From positions 3,286,001-3,350,000 of the forward strand of contig WHVY01000001.1 in NCBI GenBank assembly GCA_022266195.1: a stretch of 64,000 nucleotides of DNA, given 5' to 3'. The number at the start of each line of letters is the position of its first letter. Position 1 is the stretch's first letter. The stretch comes from Tetranychus cinnabarinus (lineage: Eukaryota > Arthropoda > Arachnida > Trombidiformes > Tetranychidae). The translations under genes and the position numbers were made by a program. Below, in pieces: positions 24,101 to 34,700 of the stretch. Under the pieces are notes generated by a model, which had not been told where the DNA came from, ran no database searches, and worked only from the letters and a program-made list of their open reading frames with translations.

Positions 24101-26222
24101 TTCAGTCAACAAGCAAGTCGACATCAACAGATCCATCAACACTAACTCAGTCAACAACCAGGTCGATATCAACAGATCAACAAATTTGCAATCAGTTAAC
24201 AGCTTCAACAATAACCAATATGATGTTTCACGATCATCTAATATCAACTCAGTCAACAAGCAAGTGGACATCAATCGATCCTCAAACACCAACCTAGTCA
24301 ATAACCAAGTAGACATAAACCGATCATCAAACATCAATTCAGTCAACAAGCAAGTAGACATCAACAGATCTGCCAGTACTAACTCAGTCAAGAATCAAGT
24401 CGATGTCAACAGATCAACAAACGTACAATCACTTAACAACTTCAACAATAACCAATATGATGTCTCGCGATCATCAAACATACAATCAAATACAAACTTG
24501 ATCAACAACCAAGTAGACATCAACCGATCTTCAAACGTCAATTCAGTTAACAAACAAGTAGATATTAACCGATCATCAAACATCAATTCGGTCAATAAAC
24601 AAGTGGACATCAATCGATCCTCAAACGCCAACTTGATTAATAACCAAGTAGACATTAATCGATCTTCAAGCACCAACTTAGTCAACAATCAGGTCGATAT
24701 CAACAGATCAACAAATTTGCAATCGAATACCAACTTGATCAATAACCAGGTAGACATCAACCGATCTTCAAACGTTAATTCAGTCAACAAACAAGTGGAT
24801 ATTAATCGATCAACAAACATGGCTGCGACCACTAATAATAACATGTTCTCATCAATGAATAACAATTATGATTCCTCTGTTTCACGAAATGCCCAAAGCT
24901 CATCTTTACTTGACAAGTCATCGTCAATAAATAGCCAAAATTCCCGTCAAACCGTTGGCTCAACTTACAATAATCAAAATCAATTCAGCTCATCAGTTAA
25001 TAACGCTTTTGATTCTCGTAACCACCAATCATCTGTTGCCCAGCAAAACAGCGTCAATATGCAGAAAAATGCAGTAAACATGGAACAATCATCATCTATC
25101 AGTGGAACCTCTGTTAACGATCAAAACATTTCTAAATCAATCAGTCGGTCATCAACAGTCAATAATAATAATGCTCACTACAATTCCCAAAATTTACAAT
25201 CAAACGCCCAATTTGTTTCAAGAGACTCTCAAAACTCATTGACTTCCAACAGAGTAACCTCATCAAATGCTCTGACAAACTCTCAAAATTCAATCAATTC
25301 CCAATCAAACCGAGCTTTAAATTCAAATAGCTTAAGTCGATCTTCAACCTCAGTGAATGATCAATCAACTTTACAAAATGTTCACAATTCCCTTTCAAAT
25401 GGTTTCAATTCAAATAGCCTCAGTTCATCAACAATGAATAATGCATACAATTCAAATTTGGTTGATCAATCGTCAAACATTCAAAACTCATTGACTTCCC
25501 AAAACTCTGTTAACAATGCCTTCAATTCAAACAGAGTCAGCCAATCAACTGATATTAGAAATTCTGTCAACAATCAACAATCTTCCACCAACTCATTTAG
25601 ATCATCAACTGACTCACAAAACTCAAACAGCTTAAAGTCAAACGTCCACAGATCTTCAGATATGCGATCAAACCAAAACTCAGCTTTAATATCATCAAGT
25701 CAAAAGTCAATGTATGATTCCAGTAAAACCTCAGCTAAATCAAACTTTGCCTCTTCATCATCATCTAACTCCAATTCAATGAACCAAATGAGAGGACAAA
25801 GTTTAACCTCTAATGGAGGCAGTTCAACATCATCCTCAACCAACGGTATGTCAACCGGTTCAGGAAACTCAGGAAACTCAGGTGGTCTTGTTGGAACCGT
25901 ATTGAATACAGCAACAAGCCTTTTAGGAGGTTCAGGCTCAGGATCAGCTAGTGGCGGCAATGGCGGTGGATTACTCGGTGGTGTTATCAATACTGCAACC
26001 AGCCTTCTTGGCGGTGGCTCTGGATCATCTTCACAAAGCTCAACCGGTTCAAGTGGAGGTCTTCTTGGTAGCTTACTAGGAGGTGGTTCATCGTCATCCA
26101 GCTCTGGATCATCAGGTGGTCTCCTTGGTCTAGGTGGATCTTCATCAAGCTCAAGTTCAGGATCATCATCTTCTTCAAGCTCCTCAGGAAGTGGTGGTCT
26201 CCTCGGTGGACTTCTTGGTTAA
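21192..26222 (+). CDS. Secreted Ser/Asn-rich repeat protein, silk fibroin-like
   Basis: This is one exon of 1676 residues with a signal peptide (MKNLILLTIFWFASINCLYG). The mature part is Ser-, Asn- and Gln-rich. Four zones are visible. (1) About residues 20-190 are Ser/Gly/Asn-rich, NGxxSQAS-like. (2) About 190-450 alternate acidic clusters with Arg-rich ones. They enclose the only Cys of the mature chain, in SRGCKDEGIVIYIKPESRWG (about 222-241). (3) About 480-1210 are Asn/Ser repeats, sharpest at 785-1210. There about 25 units of QVDINRSSNxNSVNK (15 residues, some 19) follow each other. (4) The C-terminal Ser/Asn zone ends in a Gly/Ser/Leu tail with NTATSLLGG twice and GGLLGGLLG last. Signal peptide, low complexity, tandem repeats and hydrophobic glycine tail suggest a silk or other extruded fibre protein. 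The family is unknown to me, so function is inferred. AATAAA lies at 26292-26297. Confidence 0.85.
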   Translation: MKNLILLTIFWFASINCLYGYNVPVGVGQTEQFTSNIGINGGSGQSSVSQASSVNVGLNGGKSVITESRSASAANGALTSSMLNGQSSFGSSLGNGASNQASYLSVSSSSMPNGLNSQASYEASHKAIGIDSGLGNSGSKIKATSVSVTDSGSGPLNNVVSSTVSSTKSQSTFSNPLNGNKNELNIQTGIDVDYDDDYNNDDNQSLQSSSSSMYRPRRPYGSRGCKDEGIVIYIKPESRWGRIGRKSIANAMASRRRYSTGSTDFDSYDDNSDDMDTSDDDEEENEYRQSRRQTVRNDVTLGSRSQINPRRRGSLSSQSIQLDGKNFVNQRSVMDKSEFLARNDAYRRTQQARAFARSSQYDGTDSDVEDTSSTTGEFNQVINNNKKLRSASTQVNSQHNRRTNLSYNSNDENSDDVSMEDQTSVTAGLNQIRSDRRTRSATFNKRIDSRNSQRFDQKHNFNSENMNDEYNMNIDQSSAVNNNERQINQINRLNRNSRVNRSNRYNRFNQVNNVNSVNENYDVNDISNVESVDNNYDVRRSTNYRSNRNQANINRSNSHRRQTNLNSINNQFDTRSSIDSNSVDNNQYEASRSSLSNVQSTNNQIGINRSVNSQSNLNYNNLTQYGVSQSSNINSIDNKQVDINQSSQTNSVRNQAEINRSNSVSTNNQMNTDLSTNIQSQKNFSNNQYGVSRSSNINSINSQADISQSANMNSAMSQVDINRSNTQSTNNRMNINHSKNIQSEQNFSNNQYDVSRNTASNQVNSYKNNNFNNNQYGVSQSANINSVNKQVDINRSASTNSVNNLVDINRSTNMQSQNNFNNNQYDVSRSSNIQSNTNLINNQVDINRSSNVNSVNKQVDINRSTNTNSVNNQVDINRSTNLQSVNNFNNNQYDVSRSSNIQSNTNLVNNQVDINRSSNINSVNKQVDINRSSNTNLVNNQVDINRSTNLQSNTNLINNQVDINRSSNVNSVNKQVDINRSINTNSVNNQVDINRSTNLQSVNSFNNNQYDVSRSSNINSVNKQVDINRSSNTNLVNNQVDINRSSNINSVNKQVDINRSASTNSVKNQVDVNRSTNVQSLNNFNNNQYDVSRSSNIQSNTNLINNQVDINRSSNVNSVNKQVDINRSSNINSVNKQVDINRSSNANLINNQVDINRSSSTNLVNNQVDINRSTNLQSNTNLINNQVDINRSSNVNSVNKQVDINRSTNMAATTNNNMFSSMNNNYDSSVSRNAQSSSLLDKSSSINSQNSRQTVGSTYNNQNQFSSSVNNAFDSRNHQSSVAQQNSVNMQKNAVNMEQSSSISGTSVNDQNISKSISRSSTVNNNNAHYNSQNLQSNAQFVSRDSQNSLTSNRVTSSNALTNSQNSINSQSNRALNSNSLSRSSTSVNDQSTLQNVHNSLSNGFNSNSLSSSTMNNAYNSNLVDQSSNIQNSLTSQNSVNNAFNSNRVSQSTDIRNSVNNQQSSTNSFRSSTDSQNSNSLKSNVHRSSDMRSNQNSALISSSQKSMYDSSKTSAKSNFASSSSSNSNSMNQMRGQSLTSNGGSSTSSSTNGMSTGSGNSGNSGGLVGTVLNTATSLLGGSGSGSASGGNGGGLLGGVINTATSLLGGGSGSSSQSSTGSSGGLLGSLLGGGSSSSSSGSSGGLLGLGGSSSSSSSGSSSSSSSSGSGGLLGGLLG
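23536..24822 (+). repeat. 45-bp tandem repeat array within the silk-like gene
   Basis: Codons for QVDINRS recur every 45 bp, or 57 bp where a NFNNN or NTNLINN insertion is present. There are about 25 units, with higher-order blocks such as SVNK unit, SVNN unit, LQS unit, then QYDVSRS unit. Differences between copies are mostly synonymous or conservative (I/V, S/T). This suggests turnover by unequal exchange under selection on the protein. The array produces long spurious minus-strand frames. Confidence 0.93.
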
Positions 26223-28704
26223 TCAAGTTAACCCCTAGATTCGATAAAAACAACAATCCAATTTCCCTTTCCTTTGTACTAAGCTTTAAACAATAAACAT
26301 GAATACAAGCAATTACCAGTAATCATTAATTCAAATCATTTACCAATCCAAACATTAAAACCTTTAAAATAATGAAATCTTGAGCCAAGACATAAAGCAA
26401 CTCAAATAATCATAATCTAGACAATTACCTAGATTTCCCTCTAGATTATCAATTCTTATAGATTAATTGAACCATTTACAGGGAAAATAAATTCAAATCG
26501 GAATTTACTTTAATCGTAAAAAGATGAAAAGACATTACCATTAAAATGTGAATAAGCAAAACAAAATCCAATACTTTAGCAGAGACGCAAATTACCTTCT
26601 CAACCATTTTATATCAAACTCGAGACATTTTCCTTCAGGCAAAGGTTAACCATTCAAAATACAGAATCGAGAAAATTTTATTGACACAATTTATCGATTC
26701 AACAAATGAAAATAATCATGAACGATATCAAAATGATACACAGGAAAAAATGGAAAGAATAAAATAATTTAATTTGGCATAAGATGCATTGAAAAATGTT
26801 GAATAATAAAATGAAAAGTGTTTAATGAAGAGGCAAAAAGCAAATCAAAAGCATCTAAAGTTAAATCAAGTCATCATTTTTGTATTAATAATGACAATAT
26901 AAAGTATGAAAAAAAGTTAATTCAATAGTTAATAATGATTATAATAATGGCAATATGGAAATGTATGGATAAAGATGAATGTTGCCATTTTGTATTCAAC
27001 TTTTTTTTCGTTTTGTTTCCTCTTCATCTCAATATAAACTCAATTTTCAGCTTCATCGATCAATCAATGAAGAGTCACAATGTGATAGCAACAAATTCAT
27101 TGGTGCATGTAATATTGCTCAGAAATATGGATATAATAATAATATAATGCTATAATAATAATAACAGGCCTAATATGATACAAAAATTTTGTTTATTTGT
27201 AAACCTTTAGTCAAGTCAAGTTGAACAAGGCAAGAAAATTTTGTATCTTTTTCAAAACAAGGTAATGAGTTGAACCAACAATTGATTCCGATTGAATCCA
27301 AACCTAAACCTAAACCTTTGAAAAGGACTTGAAATAATTAGGGCCAATGGTCAGTGGATTGATTTGTTGTTTAATGTTTTACAATTAAAAAAGTCTTTTT
27401 TACATAATATTGAATGGATCATTTTATCACAGAGTTAAATCACAAAGAAAAATATTCAAACAATATTTCGAATCTCATTTGTGGCTTTATCCAACTTCTC
27501 GAGCTACTCATTTTCAGACTCAGGATTGAACTTTTCAACTCATTATGATTATGGGAATGTTGAGTGAATAAAGTGTACACTTTGTTTCTTTTTGTTGGAG
27601 ATTTTCGTTTCGCTCTTCTCTGATTATCTTCCAAACTAAATTTAGTTTAATCCTTTGAGTATCATTAAAGTCTCATGGTCAATTGAAGGGAATGAGAAAT
27701 GAAAAATTTTCTTGGTGAAATGAAAAAAAAGAAAGATGAAACAGAAGAAAATAAAGGTAAAAAGAAAAATATATTTCCTTTTTCTTCTCAATTTACAAGC
27801 ATTTTCAGTGTATTACCAAGCCCAAAGCAATGGACAGATTAAAGTAAATGAAATTGTGGTTAAACTTGTTAAGCTGTTTACGTTTGTTCATTGAATGAGT
27901 TGAGAATCGTGTTGAATATGAGCCTCGATGATGATGATGATGATGTTTTTTGAAATGTTGGATAAACTGGTCATGAAAAGAAAAGAAAAGAAAATTCTAT
28001 TAATTCAATGATAATACACAAAGAGAAAGTTAAAGAAATGAATGAGCTTTTCATTTGCTACCGAAAATGAAAATTAACGGTCAAAAGTGACCTAAAAAGT
28101 CAACATTTAGCTCATCTCATAGACAGTGCAATGATTAAAACTTCAATCTTGATCCATCAGACATGTCAACATGTGTAAATCCCACTGTTTTTTATTTGAA
28201 GGATTTTGGTTTGGATAAAATCAAAATCAAAATCCAATCTCTTTTCACTTGATGAAAAATAAATAAATTAATAAATCATGTTGAAGCATGGTTAACCAGT
28301 ATCTAGTCAATCTAATCCATGATTTAAATCAAGGTCTGATCTTGTGAGTTCAATGCAAGATCATTGACGCTGCCTGGTTGTGGTTAAGCTTCACTGAGGC
28401 CTATTCACAAGACAATATTCACAGTCTTGCTTTGCTTAACTAAACCCTAAGTGACAGTCTAAGTCAACCTAATAGTCTTAACCTGTCGGGTTGAAGTTGA
28501 TGTGTTGAAGTGGGTCGAATGGATTGAATAGTCATTGACTTTTACTCACTTTATTATAAACATTGGACCAGAAAGTGAAAAATGAATAATTTTATTTACT
28601 CCATAATTATACTGATATATTTATCTATATTATTAAACCAAAGTTGTTTTGTTATCAACAATTGCCAATGGACTGAGTTGATCCCTGGGCAGTTGAAATG
28701 AAAT
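26223..28704. other. Spacer between silk-like gene and Sidestep-like 3' end
   Basis: No gene is seen. The left part holds the silk-like 3' untranslated region. Microsatellites occur: ATA runs near 27125-27170 and GATGATGAT near 27928-27946. TTTATT at 28591-28596 is a possible minus-strand polyadenylation signal for the Sidestep-like gene. Confidence 0.55.
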
Positions 28705-31700
28705 CTAAATGATAAGATGAAAATGAAAATGAATAAGTTCATTTGGATTGAATAATTTAAAACAATTGAAAATGGACTCGAAAAACTCAACTGTTACTTC
28801 ACTTCCATCACAAGAGATTCGGATGTTTTTCATTAAACTTGTATCAGTGATAAGCTCGTTGTCTGAACAATCGGCAGCAGTTACAGAATCAATTAAAAGT
28901 TGATTACAAGTTTCACTTATCAACGATAATTTTGATTCCTTTTCACCATTATCTTCCAAAGAAGTAGATAAATTTCGTAGACGAACATGTTCATCAGATA
29001 GAGTTGCCTGCAATAGAAGAAAAAAAGAAACGTAAAGTCATCATGGGAGAGAATAAAAAATAAAAATTCTTGACAAAACTCCCAGTAAACTCCCAGAAGG
29101 TTCAATTTTTTTCTCTTTCATTTCAATATCGAGATATTTAAATTGACTGACAATTTTTGTTTTCAACTTTTCGAAGGAAAGTTGAACCAATCGATTGAAA
29201 GTTTAATCATTAATCACACTGTCGAAGTTTTATTTACCTCAATTGTATTCACAATTAATTGTCACAAAGTTTCTTTTATCACAACCTCGAGTTGAATGAT
29301 TATTCCTCATTCAATTCAGGTGAGTGAAAATGTTTCCCCATTTATAATGAATTAGACACAATTCATCTTGAAAAATGTTGCTCCAAAACTGAATAATGCC
29401 GAAATGAGTTCCATGACAATCATGAGGAAAAAAAGTCGAGATTAACTTGAACTTTTTTTCATATTAAACCATGAAATTGATATACTTTTCCATGCAAAAG
29501 AAAAGTGTCTTTTTTGAATAAATAAATTAACAAAATTGAAATTAATATCTAAACGAGCTTCTGACAACATTCAACTCTATCTTTTGGTCTTTAATGAATA
29601 ATTACCATGTTAATGAGAGGTCATCTGAGAATAAGTCTGATGAGTTAATAAAAAAACATTTGCCATGCACTGTTGATGGGAAAAGGTAAAAATTCATGAA
29701 TAATAATTGAGATAAATTTTTTCTCCATTAATTAATAATGAATTTAATCATGTAAATAATGTTTACAGGGAACGAGGAAAAACTCAAATTTATTGCTCAT
29801 CCAATAAGGATAAACACCATTATAAATCTGATTAATAACAAGCAATTATGAAAAACTTTTAGAGACAAAAAGTGAATGCAGATAAAGTTCAGGGAAGCTC
29901 ATGTTTCAATCGAACATTTTTTCCTCAACTTTTCTAAAATTTAGAACTTCTTGTCAAAATTCAATTCTCATCATGAACATAATACTCGCATTCAATTTCG
30001 CTCGAGAGTTTACTCAGATCTCAGAAAATCTTTACTCAGAATATTCTATCGAAAATTTCTCTGCAGAATTTCGCTTAAAACTTTACGTGCCAGAACTTTG
30101 CTACAGAAGAATCGAATTTCTTTCAGGAATTTTTTCCATAATTGCAGATTTCGATGTATTTCTCATTAGAATTTTCATGAATGTCTCGATGGAACGAATT
30201 TTTTTGCTCATTGACGAATGAAAAATTGTTTCGATTCTCATTTTTCATTGATTGGCTTTTATGGTTGATACATTTAAACAGCTTGATCCTGGTTAATATT
30301 GATAGAAATCTGTCAATTCTGTAATCTAACATGCTGAGGTTATCAGGGAACAACGATAAATCAGAATAAAGACCTTCTCAAAGTGAAATTCTCTCGACGA
30401 ATGAGTGTATAATTATCTTGGAAAATATTGAAACGGCAAGTTGACAGGGAAAATGTGACCGTAAAAGTGCAACATGAAATTGTCTTTTGTAATGTTATCG
30501 AGAAGAGACAGAAAATAAACTGAAAAGATATTATTTATTCTGCATTGTCATATTATTATCTCAACTGAATGTATTATATATTTTGATATCACATGAGACT
30601 TTGGTCTCAAATTTTGGTCTCTTTTTTCATCTCTCGTATGAAACGTTTCAAAATAACAATGTCCAAAAAGATATTTTTGGTTGCCTTTTCTTACAATCAA
30701 ATTAGAAGATGTTAGGAAATGTTACCAATGGAAATGCATTTATGCTGGGAATGGCAAGCATTTGATTATATTACATGATAAAATTTCGTTTCCTTCATTT
30801 TATTTCCATTTCATTGGAAACCAAATTTGAAAAAGAAACAAAAATTTACTCTTTGCTTCAGATCAACTTTTTCAATTCAATTAATGGTTAAAGTTTTACA
30901 ACGAAAAGTGAATCTAAATAAATCTAAATTGTTTCAAAATAAGTTTCAAGTTTGATATTCATTTCCAAGTAACTTAAGAACAGCTTGCTCATGATATCAA
31001 ACCTTTGAATTCACAAGAAACTGTTTTCCTAACAAGAGTCAGGATACTGTAAGAGGCAAAATTCGTAGTTGAACCGAGAAAAAAACACATTCATAATAAT
31101 AAATGTTTCGAGTCGATAAATGTTGTCAATTTATTTTCGGTGAAATTTAAAGTTTCCCCGATTCCAATCGAACAGAGATTCGTTTCGTTTTCAACTTACT
31201 TTGAGCGATGAAGAAGATAATTGATATGATTTATCTATTGGACTGTCTGGTTGATGAATGGATCGTGCATTAACTGGAAGTTTATTTTGCTTTAATGTCA
31301 TCTCAATTGTTTGCTTAATATTATGATAATCTGAAAGGGAAAGAGGAAAAGGTTGAGAAAAGTTTCAAGAGTTTCAATGAATAGAAATGAATGTTACCGT
31401 AAGGAGTTTGGAAACATGAGATGTCACCATTTGAAAGGCTTTTGTCGATATTAACTAAATCTAAAAGGCTTTTCTCTTTCTGAGTAATTCTTGGATATGA
31501 CCTGAAAAATAGAAGAAGAAAAGATGAACAAAAATGAATCGCTATTTTCAATTCAATTATGAAAAGGGTCATTTGAAACAAAACAAAAAGGGACTTACTT
31601 TGATTCATCATAATAACCAGTTGAAGGTCCAACTGTAACGAGAAAACACAATTGAAATTAGATTGGATTGTGAAACAGAAGGAAGAAAATGATTTTCTAT

Positions 31701-34700
31701 TGTAAACTTTAAAGTCTATTATTCAGAGTATTCAATGATAATCTTGTAACTCTTGGGAGTTTTTCAACTCCAAGAACAAAAATTTCTTTGCTTCTCTTTG
31801 GCTTTAAATTGATGAAATTATTAGATAATAAAAGGAAACAAGAAAAGACTAAATGAGATTAAAAGTGAAATGGTGATTGATTTGAAAGGTTGGTTTGATT
31901 AATAAATGGTTCAATTGGAAAGTCACTGGAATTGAATGTAAAAGTAGATGAGGAAAGTAAAGGTAAACTTACCCTGTCTTCTGTCTGTAACCTCAACACG
32001 ATGTGATTTGATTCTTATAACCAATATAATCATGATAATAATGAAAAGGATGATTCCAACAATGGCCATTAATATGACCAACAAAGGACTGTAAGTTTCC
32101 TCCCTGGTTATATCTGTGTGTTAAGAGGAAAGATGATAATAATGATGATAATGATGACCATGATGATCATGAGGAGGGAAAGGCTAAAGACAAAAGGCTG
32201 ATTGACAATCTAAATGTTTATCCAAATGTATTACTTGCAATGGTTGTAACAACATTTAGATTGAATGCTAACTTTTACCAATCTCCAATCATCATTATCG
32301 ATGGACATCTCTTACAGTCATCTTTAACCTTCCAGATTCATTCAATTGTTGAACATTAATTCAACTGTTAAACTTTATTTTGTAACTTTTCTCGAACCAC
32401 TTTCTCATCATGTAACCAAATTGATTATTGATTGTTGGGGTTAAACTGATTAAGATAATGAGCTGATTATCGGTGAATTCATTTTCAGATTTAGACTGTT
32501 TCTATTCAAGGTCGACTATTTGCTGCAATGTGCAATTTCAATCATTTCGTTGAGATGAGAAAAAATCGGAAAAACAATTATCAAAGTCGTATAAAGGCAC
32601 TAATCAAGTCTCACTCCAATTAACTGGAATCAATAGCTTTGCAACAATCTACATAAATCAGCATACGAAAGTTCTTTGGCCTGAAACATCTCTAATCTTA
32701 TTGTACACTGACTGTCCCAATTAATAAAGTTAACTTAAGACAGTTGGAGTGCGAAACACAGCCAATGAAATCGAACCAGTTTTAACAAGAAGCTAAAGTC
32801 GACTTGATTGAGTCCCATCTAAAGCTAACTTTATTTGCTACTTGGGACTGCAGTTGTCTAATGTTGATTTACAATGAATATAAGGCAACTAAATGGCTCT
32901 GAGATTCTGCAATCTTGTATTTTTATGGATACAGCTTGGAACGGGGACTTTTCATCTTTTATCAGAATTTGAACTTTACTTTACTATTGAAGTTGTGTAA
33001 AATAAATTCATGAAATTAAATTGGTTCTCAATCAAAATACCAATTTAAAGGATAATTTTTCTCATTAAAATTGGCAGGTTATTAAACTTTTAGCAAAATA
33101 TAGCGAATCGTAGATGAAAGCAACGAGTCAATAGAATCTATTATCTCAATTTGGAACGTTACTGACAAAAAAAGAGAAAAATGAGCAAATTTCCGTTTCT
33201 TTTATTTCTCATTGTCTCAATTGAATTGTCCATCCAGGAAAGGAAAATGAGATAATATCAAATGAACCAATGTTACAATAGAAAAATGTAATTCCATTGC
33301 AAAACATTTGATAAACATCGCAAAAAGGGACAGAAGATGCATAATAAAGCAAAGTCCAGATGATAATTTAAACAATAACTGGACAAACTAGCAATTGCAA
33401 GGAACAAGAAAAGTTGCAATTCTGCTTCAAATCACTATTGATTGGACTTAATTTTTAACTTTGAAAGTTTTTCCTTAATTCAATTACAAGTTAAACAGTT
33501 CAATAATCAAAGCTTAGCTCATTCATCATCATAAATCCAATAACGAAAAACTTCAATAATGTAATAAAAAGAGGAAAAAAAGCAAAGGAGAGAAAAAAAC
33601 TTCGAAACTTACCTTGTTTCATTTGATTATGGGTCATTGGCGATGGTGATAGACTTGCCTTCAAGGAAACTGGATCACTTTGACCTCCAGTAGTCTTAGA
33701 GTAAACAAACAAATCATAATAATCTTGTGGAGACAAATCTTGAAGTATAAAGGTTGGACGATCTCGATTGGTAAGGCTTAATATTTTCTCTCGAGTTTTC
33801 GCTTTGAAAACTTCGATAATGTATATTGGCATTGATACTCCGTTCAACGGAGCAGCACAGTCAACCAGTAAACCAGTCAACGAGTGGTTCTTCATTGTAC
33901 AATTTTCAACCTTTTCTGGAACACCTAGAAACAGCAGAAAAAAGGAAATAATGTTAAACTTCTGAATCCATGAAATGATGCAAAATTATTTTCAAATTGT
34001 GGCTTCGAACCGAGAAAATGGACACTTTTAATGTTCAAAGTCACTATTGATGATTAAATATGATAAAGTGAGTAAAAATAGTTTCACGTTTATGGCTTTG
34101 TTAGGCTTTTGGTTATTGTTTTTTGTGTGTTTTCATAATATGCTTGTCAAATGAACATTATATTAATGCACTCATTGACTGTTGTTGACAGACTTTTTGT
34201 TTTTTGTGTGTGTTCACATTTTGCTATTTTCTGTGTTTCTTTATTCACTTTCAATATGATTAATCTTAAACCATCATCCAAGGATCATTTACTAATACTT
34301 CTGTTTCTAATGAGTCCTGGATAAATCAAAAAATATGAGAATAATGAACGATAATGGTTATTAGTTGTTGCAAGTTGAGATAAGAATAATTTTGCTTTTC
34401 TTTCTTTCGTCATTTAAAGGGTGCACAAGAAGTAGAGGCGCTTTTGGTTTTTGTTTTTTGGGTTTATTTTGATTATTTTTAAGCCAATTTTAAAACTCTT
34501 TTCAATAAGATGATTAGAAAAGTCTAGAGAAAAAAATACTGATTTATCAAAAAATAAAATTAAGTCTCGATCGGTATTCACTCAAAAATCAAGAATGAAA
34601 AAAGCCTTTACTTCTTGTGCACCCCTTAGTTGCTTTCGACTGTTGTTTTCTTGCGACCCATTTCGTCCAGTTATTTACTCTTTCGTTTCATGGCTGTTAA

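Noticed and set aside
24011..24688. Two long minus-strand open frames (126 and 97 codons) opposite the repeat array
   Set aside because: They are the antisense of the 45-bp repeat and inherit its periodicity. They have no start context or independent features.
27299..27318. CCTAAACCTAAACC, telomere-like short repeat
   Set aside because: Only three units. The arthropod telomere unit is TTAGG and this has an extra base, so an interstitial telomere is not supported.
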